Assembly: GCA_944391265.1 (NCBI GenBank)
Contig: CALXSX010000098.1
Location: 1 to 6,783 of the forward strand
DNA: 6,783 nt
Direction: 5' to 3'
Origin: an uncultured Clostridia bacterium
Lineage (GTDB): Bacteria; Bacillota; Clostridia; UBA1381
Below the pieces are notes generated by a model that worked only from the letters and a program-made list of their open reading frames with translations, was not told the origin of the DNA and searched no databases. Made by a program: the position numbers and the translations under genes. Position 1 is the first letter of the stretch. Every line of letters begins with the position of its first letter. Positions 1 through 6,783 of this stretch are shown here, piece after piece.

Positions 1-34
1 AATATCTTTGTAACAACTCAAAAGTCGTTTTTCG

Positions 35-63
35 TTGACACGGTAAAAGACGTATGTTAAATT
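35..63 (+). promoter_or_regulatory. Probable sigma-A promoter for the comEC operon
   Basis: A perfect -35 hexamer TTGACA lies at 35-40. After a 17-bp spacer comes TAAATT at 58-63, which matches 4 of 6 positions of the -10 consensus and is preceded by TG at 55-56 (an extended -10, TGtTAAATT). Transcription would start near base 70, giving a leader of about 60 nt before comEC. A weaker alternative is TTGTAG (67-72) with TAGAAT (90-95), also with a 17-bp spacer. It is the only convincing promoter seen in the window, so it would serve all five genes. This is a sequence match only. Confidence 0.65.
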
Positions 64-66
64 ACG

Positions 67-95
67 TTGTAGAATAATGATTGTTTTTGTAGAAT
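67..95 (+). repeat. 9-bp direct repeat TTGTAGAAT at 20-bp spacing, in the comEC leader
   Basis: TTGTAGAAT occurs exactly at 67-75 and again at 87-95, a period of 20 bp or about two helical turns. The first copy lies at the predicted transcription start and the second in the leader. Two copies on one face of the helix could be an operator for a regulator of the operon. Alternatively, the second copy's TAGAAT could be a -10 element with TTGTAG of the first copy as its -35. The region is very AT-rich, so chance is a real possibility. Confidence 0.35.
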
Positions 96-104
96 TATTA
101 CAAA
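86..104. repeat. Small inverted repeat in the comEC leader
   Basis: TTTGTA (86-91) and TACAAA (99-104) are perfect inverted arms around a 7-base spacer, and the repeat overlaps the second copy of the direct repeat. The AT-rich 6-bp stem would be weak as RNA, so it is more likely a protein-binding palindrome, if it has any function. It ends 11 bases before the ribosome binding site and has no GC-rich stem, so it does not look like a terminator. Confidence 0.25.
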
Positions 105-115
105 TTTTTTACAGC

Positions 116-122
116 AGGAGGG
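116..122 (+). promoter_or_regulatory. Ribosome binding site that fixes the comEC start
   Basis: AGGAGGG at 116-122 is a near-perfect Shine-Dalgarno sequence. It is 7 bases from the ATG at 130 but only 1 base from the in-frame TTG at 124. The TTG is too close to be used, so comEC should start at 130 and not at 124. Confidence 0.85.
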
Positions 123-129
123 TTTGATA

Positions 130-2448
130 ATGTTTTCTGTCGTCGGAGGAGCTGCTTTCTTTTACGTGGCAGGCACTTTTCTTGCAAGATACATGTACAC
201 ATCCGACCCGAAAACAGCTGCGGTTCTTGTTTTATTATTAGCGGCGCTTCCCGCCGCTCTTTATTTTTGTATACGCTTAATATACGCAAGGAAGCTTCCT
301 ATACTATTGACTCCTGTGTTCGCGCTTGCCGGGATATTCATACTGGGCACTGCTTCAGACGTCTCACTGCATACAGCATACGATGCAGTCGGCAGGGAAT
401 GTGAGCTGACCGGCGTTGTGATAACGGTGCCAAGGGAATTTGACGGGACTTTTCAGTTTGTCCTGAAAACGGACTCCATTATATATGAAGAAACTCAGCT
501 GAAAACGTCTGAAAAAATTAAGGTCACATCTGCCGCAAAGCCAAAAAGCGGCTCTGAAATAAAAATCAAAGGCGAGCTTAAGGAGATTGACGCTCCGAAA
601 AATTCCTCAAGCTTTGACAGCAAGTCGTACTACGCAAGACAGGGCATATTCTTCCGCATTTACACGGAAAGCGCTGAGCTTATAAACGAAAACGGCGCAA
701 ATCCGCTTACAGCGTTTTCCCTTTTGGTGAACGAAAAGGCTCAGACGTTTGCTGAAACAGCCTTTCCGAGCTCAGTGTCGCCGCTGCTTTTGGGAATAGC
801 TCTGAACAACAAGTCTCAAATACCGGAGCAGCAGCGAAATATTTTCATGATATCCGGTACGTACAGATACATTTACTGTCCTTATCTGCATACAGCGCTG
901 CTGCTTTTCATAATCTCGCTGCTTATTGAAAGCAGAAAAAAGCTGATAGTTGCTTACCTGCTCGTATTCCCTCTGTATCTTTTGCTTAACACCTCTTTGG
1001 CAAGCGCGTGGCGCATATGCCTGTTTGTATGCCTGTCAATTTTTCTCGCAAGCCGCCTGCACCGCTCAAACGGAAGGAATGTTTTATACCTGACTATTCT
1101 TCTGACCGGGATATTTTCGCCGTTTACTCTGTATTCCGAGGGATTTATACTGTCGTGCTTTGCGGCAATTATGATAAGGTCGTTTCACAAACCGCTGTTT
1201 AACCTTATGCTTCATGTATTCCGGCGCGGATATTTATCGCACTTTGTTACAATATTTTTCATATCGTCGTTTACGCTGGCTCCGCTTGCCGCGTACATGA
1301 ATATGTCGTATACTGCGTATTCACTCGTGGCAGGAATAATAGTCATGCCGCTTGTCGCCGCCGTATACATTATGTACTGGATTTCATTTTTCATTTACGC
1401 CGTTTTCGGAAAAGCGTTCGTTTTTCTCATAACGCCCGCGCTTAATGCTGTGAACTTCATCTCCTCCGCCATCTCATCTCTTCCCTTTGCTACTATTTAT
1501 CTGCAAAGACCGAGCGGATATTTTGTTGCTTTGTTTCTCATACTGTTATACTACGCCTATGCGGCGGTGAAAAGGTACAGGTTCAGAAATGCAGTACTTG
1601 TTTTGGCGGCGGTGTTCTTTTTAATTTTCTCTGCCGGTGAAATAAAAAAAGTAGGCAGTGCCGACCTCGTATTCCTGAGCGTAGGTCAGGGTGACTGCGC
1701 AATAATACACCTGCCCGGCGGAAAGACAGCTATGATAGACGGCGGCGGAAGCCCGGTTTACTCGGACATATCCATCGGCGAAACGGAGGTTCTGCCGTAC
1801 CTTCGATCAAGGGGCGTAAGCGAGATAGACTATATGTTCATTTCACACTACCACAAAGACCACTGCGACGGGCTTGTAACAGTTCTCCAAAATATGCGCG
1901 TGAAGCAAATATTTATGCCCGAATACTTGTCAAACGGAGATTACCGTGATATAATAGAAAATGAGGCTGAGCGCCAGGGAACGGCTGTTACTCCGGTCAG
2001 CCGCCCGGTCAATATGAGACTTTCGGACAGTTTGGAATGTGAATTCATATATGGCGACGCGCAAAAGAATGCGGCTGATGAAAACGACCGTTCGCTCGTT
2101 TTCAGACTTACGATAAACGGCGTTCGGGTACTGTTCACCGGAGATATTTCAAAATTTACCGAAAACGATCTTAACAACATTGATTCGGACATATTAAAGG
2201 TTCCGCACCACGGATCGAAAACATCTACCGGCTCGGCACTGCTTAAAAAAGTGACTCCCGAATACTGCGTGGCATGTCTGGGCGAGGACAATCCATACGG
2301 GTTTCCGTCAAGTCAGGTCGTTGATACAATCGCAAAAAGCGGAGCTGCACTTCTGCGCACCGATGAGAGCGGAGAGCTTCATTTTATCTTGAAAAACGGC
2401 TGTATAGAAAAAATATACAGTTTCAGGCAGGGGAGGATTCATGGCTAA
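130..2448 (+). CDS. comEC: ComEC/Rec2-family DNA uptake channel with C-terminal metallo-beta-lactamase domain
   Basis: In this family the protein carries one DNA strand across the cytoplasmic membrane during natural transformation. It is 772 aa from the ATG chosen by the ribosome binding site, a normal ComEC length. The three usual parts appear in order. Residues 1-75 are hydrophobic N-terminal helices, followed by an OB-fold DUF4131-like region at about 85-180 ending in a SSFDSKSYYARQGI stretch, where the family has NPGxFD. The multi-helix Competence domain spans about 215-500 (LLLGIAL at 219-225; GFILSCFAAIM near 338-348). A metallo-beta-lactamase domain runs from about 510 to the end, with VGQGD 518-522, IDGGG 536-540, a complete HYHKDH metal motif at 573-578, FTGD 669-672 and HHGS 693-696. 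The intact metal ligands suggest an active nuclease, proposed in the family to degrade the non-imported strand. Oddly, the conserved GxxHLLAVSGLH-type motif of the Competence domain reads GTYRYIYCPYLH at 243-254 (see findings). The gene overlaps holA by 8 bp. Confidence 0.95.
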   Translation: MFSVVGGAAFFYVAGTFLARYMYTSDPKTAAVLVLLLAALPAALYFCIRLIYARKLPILLTPVFALAGIFILGTASDVSLHTAYDAVGRECELTGVVITVPREFDGTFQFVLKTDSIIYEETQLKTSEKIKVTSAAKPKSGSEIKIKGELKEIDAPKNSSSFDSKSYYARQGIFFRIYTESAELINENGANPLTAFSLLVNEKAQTFAETAFPSSVSPLLLGIALNNKSQIPEQQRNIFMISGTYRYIYCPYLHTALLLFIISLLIESRKKLIVAYLLVFPLYLLLNTSLASAWRICLFVCLSIFLASRLHRSNGRNVLYLTILLTGIFSPFTLYSEGFILSCFAAIMIRSFHKPLFNLMLHVFRRGYLSHFVTIFFISSFTLAPLAAYMNMSYTAYSLVAGIIVMPLVAAVYIMYWISFFIYAVFGKAFVFLITPALNAVNFISSAISSLPFATIYLQRPSGYFVALFLILLYYAYAAVKRYRFRNAVLVLAAVFFLIFSAGEIKKVGSADLVFLSVGQGDCAIIHLPGGKTAMIDGGGSPVYSDISIGETEVLPYLRSRGVSEIDYMFISHYHKDHCDGLVTVLQNMRVKQIFMPEYLSNGDYRDIIENEAERQGTAVTPVSRPVNMRLSDSLECEFIYGDAQKNAADENDRSLVFRLTINGVRVLFTGDISKFTENDLNNIDSDILKVPHHGSKTSTGSALLKKVTPEYCVACLGEDNPYGFPSSQVVDTIAKSGAALLRTDESGELHFILKNGCIEKIYSFRQGRIHG

Positions 2449-3454
2449 AAACAGTGAAATAACACAGCTGAAATCACAGCTCAGAGGCGGAATTCTGAAA
2501 TCTCCGTATTTGTTCTTCGGCGAGGAATCTTTCCTCATAGACCTGTACACAAAAAAAATAGCGGAGCTTGTACCGGACATGGGCTTTCCTGAATTCAACG
2601 CGATAACCATTGACGGAGCGGACTCTTCCCTTGAAGAGGTCACGCGTGCGCTTGAGGGGTTCCCGATGATGGCAGAGCGCAAACTCGTCGTTATAACGGA
2701 CACGGGCGCGTTCAGGGCAAGAGCGGCGGAGGAGCTTCGCCAATTTTACATCAGAATTTCAGAGATTGTGACAGACGACACCGTACTCATTATAAGGGAA
2801 CGCGATGTCGACAAGCGAAGTGCTGTTTACAAAGCGTTTAAGAAAAACGGTACGGCGATTGAATTCAAACGCCTTTCCGACACCGACCTGACTGCATGGA
2901 TTGTGCGCGAGACGGGCAGGCTTGGTCACAAAATAACAAAGCAAAACGCCGAGCTCATGATAAGCCTATGCGATAAAAGCCTGCAGTCGCTGTCAGGTGA
3001 AATTGCCAAAATGACATCATACACCGACGGAGAAATTACGGAAAACGTAATAAATAATCTTGCCTCAAGATCGCTTGAGGCGCGCGTATTTGACCTCTGC
3101 GACGCGCTTACGTCAAAAAATTCCGATGATGCGCTCAGGATTTTGGAGGAACTTAAGGCGAATAAGGAGTCGCCTTATGCCATATTGTATCTGCTGTATT
3201 CATCGTTTGAAAAGCTTCTCCGAACAAAGCTTATGATGCCGGGGACGTCGAACGCTGAAATAGCGTCCGCGATCGGGGTTCCGCCGTTTTCCGTAAAAAA
3301 ATACACAGACGGCGCCAAGGCTTTCCCCATGCGGAAAATAACAGGCGTGCTGAAAGCGGTACCGCAGCTCGATCTATCAATAAAGCAGGGAATAATCCCG
3401 CAGTGGGGAGCAGTCGAAAAACTGGTGTTTTCCATATGCTCTGAAAGGAAATGA
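2441..3454 (+). CDS. holA: DNA polymerase III delta subunit (clamp loader)
   Basis: The delta subunit opens the beta sliding clamp as part of the clamp-loader complex at the replication fork. The 337-aa length is normal. It shows the PF06144-type pattern: PYLFFGEESFLI at 22-33 (the degenerate P-loop region of the N-terminal AAA+ fold), FPMMAERKLVVI at 74-85, DVDKRSAVYKAFKK at 122-135, and an all-helical C-terminus including PYAILYLLYSSFEKLL (245-260) and IGVPPFSVKKY (278-288). No Walker A motif is seen, as expected for delta, which does not hydrolyse ATP. The ATG lies inside the last codons of comEC (8-bp overlap), with the strong GGGGAGG at 2430-2436, 4 bases upstream, so translation is probably coupled. 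comEC next to holA is a familiar Firmicutes arrangement. The main uncertainty is only that delta diverges quickly in sequence. Confidence 0.93.
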   Translation: MAKNSEITQLKSQLRGGILKSPYLFFGEESFLIDLYTKKIAELVPDMGFPEFNAITIDGADSSLEEVTRALEGFPMMAERKLVVITDTGAFRARAAEELRQFYIRISEIVTDDTVLIIRERDVDKRSAVYKAFKKNGTAIEFKRLSDTDLTAWIVRETGRLGHKITKQNAELMISLCDKSLQSLSGEIAKMTSYTDGEITENVINNLASRSLEARVFDLCDALTSKNSDDALRILEELKANKESPYAILYLLYSSFEKLLRTKLMMPGTSNAEIASAIGVPPFSVKKYTDGAKAFPMRKITGVLKAVPQLDLSIKQGIIPQWGAVEKLVFSICSERK

Positions 3455-3461
3455 TTATTAT

Positions 3462-4220
3462 ATGAAGATATTTGACGGGATATTGCTGCTGTCAGACCTT
3501 GACGGCACGCTGTTATACGATACCAAGCTTCCGCCTGAAAACGCCGAGGCTATCCGGTATTTCCAGGAAAACGGGGGTTTGTTTTCCGTTGCGACCGGCA
3601 GGGCGGCGGATTTTATAAAAAAATATCCGTTCACACCGAACGCGCCTATCATAACGATTAACGGTACCGTAATATATGACTGCAAAACGGGGAAGGTTAT
3701 CAAGGAATATTTCATGCACCCCGACTGCAAAAAAGCGGCCTGCTACGCCGTTACAAATTACGACCTTATAAGAATGAGCATTTACTCGGCAAAGGAAAAC
3801 TACATAAGCGATCCGTCCATTTCCGACATAGAGGAATTTTCCAAGCCGGTGCACAAGATGGTGTTTGCGATGAAATCAGAAGAGGACGCACTGCGGCTCA
3901 GGCGCGATCTGTCAAAGGACTACGGAGACAAGTTCAGGTTTGAGCGCAGCTGGCCGACAGGGCTTGAAATGTGTCCGATAGATTCGGGGAAGGGGCTGTG
4001 CGTCGATATTCTGCGGGCTATGACAGGTGCGAAAACAGTGGTTTGCGCCGGCGACTACGAGAACGATTTTTCACTGCTTGCAGCAGCAGACATAAGCTAT
4101 GCCACAGCCAACGCGCATCCGGATATTATCGCGGCGGCAGACAGGAAAACAGTGCACTGCAAAGACGCCGCTATCGCTCACATAATACACGAGCTTGAAA
4201 AAGAACTGCGAAAGGATTGA
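3462..4220 (+). CDS. Cof-type HAD-superfamily phosphatase (HAD-IIB), substrate unknown
   Basis: This is a soluble 252-aa phosphohydrolase of the HAD superfamily, slightly short for the Cof family, which is commonly about 265-290 aa. All four catalytic motifs are present. Motif I is SDLDGT at 11-16, with nucleophile Asp12 and acid/base Asp14. Motif II is ATGR with Thr45, and motif III is Lys177 in SGKG. Motif IV is GDYEND at 197-202, with Asp198 and Asp202 as Mg2+ ligands. NGTVIYD at 67-73 is also typical of the family. The stretch between motifs II and III is long enough for a C2-type cap, which sets substrate choice. Relatives act on sugar phosphates, flavin or pyridoxal phosphates, and the substrate cannot be read from the sequence. 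The start follows AAAGGAAA (3444-3451), 7 bp after holA stops, and the gene ends 6 bp before yifB. Its place among DNA-handling genes may only reflect shared transcription. Confidence 0.9.
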   Translation: MKIFDGILLLSDLDGTLLYDTKLPPENAEAIRYFQENGGLFSVATGRAADFIKKYPFTPNAPIITINGTVIYDCKTGKVIKEYFMHPDCKKAACYAVTNYDLIRMSIYSAKENYISDPSISDIEEFSKPVHKMVFAMKSEEDALRLRRDLSKDYGDKFRFERSWPTGLEMCPIDSGKGLCVDILRAMTGAKTVVCAGDYENDFSLLAAADISYATANAHPDIIAAADRKTVHCKDAAIAHIIHELEKELRKD

Positions 4221-4226
4221 TATACG

Positions 4227-5762
4227 ATGCTCGCACAGGTCACGACTGTCGGTATCTCCGGCATAAGCGGATACATTGTAAGGGTGCAGGCGGACATTTC
4301 GAACGGTATGCCCGCCTTTGAAATAATAGGTCTTCCCGACGCCGCCGTTAAGGAGGCAAAGGAGAGGGCGAAAACAGCTATTAAAAACTCCTCCTGTCCG
4401 TTTCCGGCTAAGCACATAACGGTAAACATGGCCCCGGCTTCCACGAAAAAGGAAGGCTCAAGCTACGATTTCCCGATAAGCGTTGCTATTTTGAGCGCCA
4501 CAGGTCAGTTTGAAGGGAACATTACCGACGACTGCGTATTCATCGGCGAACTGTCTCTGGACGGGAGGATAACTCATGTTAACGGCGTTTTGCCAATGGT
4601 GATATCGGCTTTTGAAAACGGGTACAGGAAATTCTTTGTTCCGTGCGAAAACGCTGACGAGGCGGCAGTGATTGACGGTGCGGAAATTTATCCCACCGAG
4701 AGCCTTACAGCACTCATAAAGCATTTTTCCGGAGAATGCGTTATAGCTCCGCACAAAACAGATATAAACAAGTGCATTTTCTCTCAAAAAAGCACTGTTC
4801 CCGATTTTTCCGACGTGAAGGGTCAGGAGAACGTGAAACGCGCGCTTGAAATAGCTGCGGCAGGCGGTCACAACATACTCCTTATAGGGAGCCCCGGCTC
4901 GGGTAAAACGATGCTCGCTCAGCGGCTGCCGGGGATACTGCCCGACCTGACATTTGAAGAGGCTCTTGAGGTGACAAAGGTTCACTCCATAGCCGGCGCG
5001 CTCCCGGAGGGCACACCGCTTATCTGCACGCGGCCGTTCCGGCATCCGCATCACACCATATCCGCGGCAGGGCTTTCAGGCGGCGGAGTGATGTCAAGGC
5101 CGGGAGAGCTTTCGCTCGCTCATAACGGCGTGCTGTTTTTGGACGAGCTGCCGGAGTTTCGCCGCGACGTGCTTGAGGTTTTGCGCCAGCCGCTTGAGGA
5201 CGGTACGGTAACTATTTCACGTGCAAGCTCCACAAATACATACCCATGCAGAATTATGCTCGTAGCGTCAATGAACCCGTGCAAATGCGGTTATTTCGGA
5301 GACCCGAACCACGAGTGCGTTTGTTCGCCGAAGCAGGTGGCGGCCTACCGGAACAAGATTTCAGGGCCATTGCTTGACAGAATAGATATACAGGTGGAGG
5401 TAGCCCCGGTTGATTATTCCGACCTGACCGGCACGGTTAAGGGGGAAACGAGCAGTGAGATAAAAAAGCGCGTTGACAAAGCAAGGCAAATTCAGCGGGC
5501 GCGCTATGAAAAATACGACGGCATCCGCTCAAACTCGCAGCTGACGCCGGCGATGCAGGAGGAATTCTGCAAAATTTCACCAGATGCGGAGGCAATCCTC
5601 AAATCGGCGTTTGACAGGCTCGGTCTGAGCGCAAGGGCGCACTCGCGTATTTTGAAGGTGGCAAGAACTATTGCCGACCTTGACGGAAGCGAGGACATAG
5701 CGGCACAACACATTGCGGAAGCAATTCAGTACAGAAGCCTTGACAGAAAATACTTCGGATAG
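4227..5762 (+). CDS. comM: YifB/ComM-family magnesium-chelatase-like AAA+ ATPase
   Basis: Members of this family are hexameric AAA+ proteins; ComM in transformable Gram-negative bacteria is a helicase that promotes branch migration during integration of imported DNA. The 511 aa match the usual family length. The N-terminal ChlI/Lon-protease-like domain covers about 1-170 (FEIIGLPDAAVKEAKERA at 31-48; NMAPASTKKEGSSYDFPI at 67-84). The AAA+ module follows: Walker A GSPGSGKT at 221-228, RPFRHPHHTIS at 269-279, Walker B GVLFLDELPEF at 301-311, sensor 1 region ASMNPC at 347-352, arginine-finger region GPLLDRID at 380-387, and a sensor 2/C-terminal helical region with GLSARAHSRILKVARTIADL at 466-485. 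Cysteines 352, 354, 364 and 366 form a CxC-x9-CxC cluster common in the family and likely to bind metal (inference). The ATG follows AAAGGA at 4211-4216, inside the end of the upstream phosphatase gene. Its role in transformation here is inferred from the family and from sharing an operon with comEC. Confidence 0.95.
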   Translation: MLAQVTTVGISGISGYIVRVQADISNGMPAFEIIGLPDAAVKEAKERAKTAIKNSSCPFPAKHITVNMAPASTKKEGSSYDFPISVAILSATGQFEGNITDDCVFIGELSLDGRITHVNGVLPMVISAFENGYRKFFVPCENADEAAVIDGAEIYPTESLTALIKHFSGECVIAPHKTDINKCIFSQKSTVPDFSDVKGQENVKRALEIAAAGGHNILLIGSPGSGKTMLAQRLPGILPDLTFEEALEVTKVHSIAGALPEGTPLICTRPFRHPHHTISAAGLSGGGVMSRPGELSLAHNGVLFLDELPEFRRDVLEVLRQPLEDGTVTISRASSTNTYPCRIMLVASMNPCKCGYFGDPNHECVCSPKQVAAYRNKISGPLLDRIDIQVEVAPVDYSDLTGTVKGETSSEIKKRVDKARQIQRARYEKYDGIRSNSQLTPAMQEEFCKISPDAEAILKSAFDRLGLSARAHSRILKVARTIADLDGSEDIAAQHIAEAIQYRSLDRKYFG

Positions 5763-5775
5763 CGTATATTAACAC

Positions 5776-5784
5776 GGAAAGGTG
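5776..5784 (+). promoter_or_regulatory. Ribosome binding site upstream of uvrC
   Basis: GGAAAGGTG at 5776-5784 contains an AAAGGTG core. It is 11 bases from the TTG that starts the UvrC frame at 5796, longer than ideal. It is only 4 bases from an ATG at 5789, which opens a different frame. No other Shine-Dalgarno-like sequence lies between the yifB stop (5760-5762) and uvrC. Confidence 0.5.
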
Positions 5785-5788
5785 CGTT

Positions 5789-5803
5789 ATGTGCATTGTT
5801 TGA
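5789..5803 (+). other. Four-codon open frame (MCIV) overlapping the uvrC start
   Basis: ATG TGC ATT GTT TGA begins 4 bases after the ribosome binding site and stops 5 bases into the presumed uvrC coding region, in a different frame. Termination beside the TTG at 5796 could let ribosomes restart on uvrC, limiting or coupling its expression. It may equally be meaningless, or a trace of a one-base indel. For instance, removing one G at 5798 would join the ATG to the UvrC frame as MCIFDID. Confidence 0.2.
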
Positions 5804-6783
5804 TATTGACCAGGAGCTAAAAAACCTCCCCAAGGAGCCGGGGGTTTATCTCATGCACAGCTCCGATGATACTATTATATATGTAGGAAAAGCAAAAAAC
5901 CTTAAAAACAGGGTTACACAGTATTTCAAGGGTGTAAAAAACCATCCGCCCAAGGTGGCGGCGATGGTGTCTCATGTGGCGTATTTTGAGTATATAGTCA
6001 CCGACTCCGAGCTTGAAGCGCTGATGCTCGAATGCAGCCTTATAAAAAAGCATATGCCGAAATACAACATACTTCTTAAAGACGACAAGCAGTACCCGTA
6101 CCTGAAGATAACGATGCAGGACGACTACCCAAAGATGTCGGTCGCAAGAAAAGCGGCAAACGACGGCGCGAGATATTTCGGTCCGTACACAGGGACGAAC
6201 ACCATTTATAACACCATGGATATAATAAGGAAGATATTCAAGCCGCCGACGTGTAAGAAGGTATTCCCAAGAGACATAGGCAAAGGTCGGCCGTGCCTTA
6301 ACTATCACATAAAAAACTGCTTCGGCCCGTGCACAGGGAATGTGTCGCAGGCGGAATACAAAAACGTATTTGAGCAGATATGCAGGTTTCTTGACGGGAA
6401 CCATTCAGAGCTAAAAGGCGTGCTCCGTGAGGAAATGCTCACCGCGTCAAAAAATCTAGAGTTTGAAAAGGCTGCAATTCTCCGCGACAGGCTCGCATCA
6501 ATTGAGCGCCTTGACGAAAAGCAAAAAATATTTAAAACAAATACCGACACCGATACGGACATAATCGCGGCGGTATCAGAGGGCGGCATGTCGGCGGCGG
6601 CTGTATTTTTCGTGCGAAAGGGACGCGTAACGGGCAGAGAAGCATACGAGCTTGCCAACACCGACGACTCGAACGCAGGTGAGCTGACCGCGGATTTTAT
6701 AAAGCAGTTTTACGTAAACGCGGCGCAGATACCCGACGAGATAATTTTGCAGTGCCCCATACCGGAGCAGGAGCTTATCGAAG
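5796..6783 (+). CDS. uvrC: UvrABC excision nuclease subunit C (N-terminal 329 residues, cut by window edge)
   Basis: UvrC joins UvrB at damaged DNA and makes both incisions in nucleotide excision repair. Seen here are the GIY-YIG nuclease domain that makes the 3' cut (about 11-95) with GVYLM (Tyr18), YVGKAK (29-34), Arg39 and the family's catalytic Glu at 79 in LMLECSLIKK. Next come four cysteines at 153, 167, 175 and 179. The x7 and x3 spacing of the last three matches the Fe-S cluster cysteines described for UvrC. A UVR motif that binds UvrB lies around 205-240 (LEFEKAAILRDRLASIERL). The start of the region leading to the RNase H-like 5' nuclease follows. Full-length UvrC is about 600 aa, so nearly half is missing beyond the window. 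The start is the only plausible in-frame one: TTG at 5796, giving MFDIDQELKNLPKEPGVYLM, much like other clostridial UvrC N-termini. The 33-bp gap after yifB shows no terminator. Confidence 0.96.
   Translation, partial: MFDIDQELKNLPKEPGVYLMHSSDDTIIYVGKAKNLKNRVTQYFKGVKNHPPKVAAMVSHVAYFEYIVTDSELEALMLECSLIKKHMPKYNILLKDDKQYPYLKITMQDDYPKMSVARKAANDGARYFGPYTGTNTIYNTMDIIRKIFKPPTCKKVFPRDIGKGRPCLNYHIKNCFGPCTGNVSQAEYKNVFEQICRFLDGNHSELKGVLREEMLTASKNLEFEKAAILRDRLASIERLDEKQKIFKTNTDTDTDIIAAVSEGGMSAAAVFFVRKGRVTGREAYELANTDDSNAGELTADFIKQFYVNAAQIPDEIILQCPIPEQELIE

Noticed and set aside
20..52. Similar blocks AAAAGTCGT and AAAAGACGT flanking the -35 element
   Set aside because: They are imperfect copies in AT-rich sequence with no symmetry, too weak to call an operator.
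124..129. TTG at 124 as the start of comEC
   Set aside because: It is only 1 base after the AGGAGGG ribosome binding site; ATG at 130 has normal spacing of 7 bases.
4458..5054. Minus-strand open frame of about 198 codons opposite the yifB/comM gene
   Set aside because: It is antisense to conserved AAA+ coding sequence including Walker A, has no familiar domain, and looks like a shadow frame.
5470..5500. TTGACA inside the yifB/comM gene as a possible internal promoter for uvrC
   Set aside because: It is in coding sequence (codons for a VDK stretch), about 320 bp upstream of uvrC, and no convincing -10 element was seen at the right distance.
5763..5795. Possible terminator in the gap between yifB/comM and uvrC
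   Set aside because: The 33-bp gap has no GC-rich stem and no T-run, so read-through into uvrC is expected.
5817..6404. Long minus-strand open frame (about 195 codons) opposite uvrC
   Set aside because: It lies wholly antisense to an unmistakable UvrC, its translation shows no recognisable motif, and it is explained by the codon pattern of the real gene.

Overview
This window looks like ordinary core chromosome from a Firmicutes bacterium, most likely a Clostridia member (an uncultured gut-type lineage such as Oscillospiraceae or a relative would fit). The grounds are the direct comEC-holA adjacency typical of Firmicutes, strong purine-rich Shine-Dalgarno sites, tight gene packing, mid-range GC, heavy use of ATA and AGG/AGA codons, and a clostridial-style UvrC N-terminus. 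The lineage is inferred from these features, not shown directly.

Layout: bases 1-129 are an AT-rich promoter and leader with a perfect -35 hexamer (TTGACA), a plausible -10, a 9-bp direct repeat and a small inverted repeat. Five plus-strand genes follow with almost no space between them: comEC (DNA-uptake channel, 130-2448), holA (DNA polymerase III delta subunit, 2441-3454, overlapping comEC by 8 bp), a Cof-type HAD phosphatase (3462-4220), a YifB/ComM-family AAA+ ATPase (4227-5762), and the first 329 codons of uvrC (5796 to the window edge). The gaps are -8, +7, +6 and +33 bp, and no terminator is visible between them, so they probably form one transcript. No RNA genes, mobile elements or CRISPR arrays are visible.

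Functional theme: the operon handles DNA. It combines import of single-stranded DNA (ComEC), a helicase that in transformable bacteria extends recombination of imported DNA (ComM family), clamp loading (HolA) and nucleotide excision repair (UvrC). The HAD phosphatase is the one member with no obvious link to DNA.

I see no new multi-gene system here. The most interesting observation is inside comEC. The nearly invariant membrane motif of the Competence domain (GxxHLLAVSGLH type) is missing from the open frame at 856-891, where the protein reads GTYRYIYCPYLH. A near-perfect version (QIHLLSLS, then LH) is present in another frame of the same bases. This suggests two compensating indels (for example +5 and -5 nt), either real or sequencing/assembly errors, though coincidence cannot be excluded. 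Secondary points are the uvrC start (TTG, with a competing out-of-frame ATG) and the repeat structure in the promoter.
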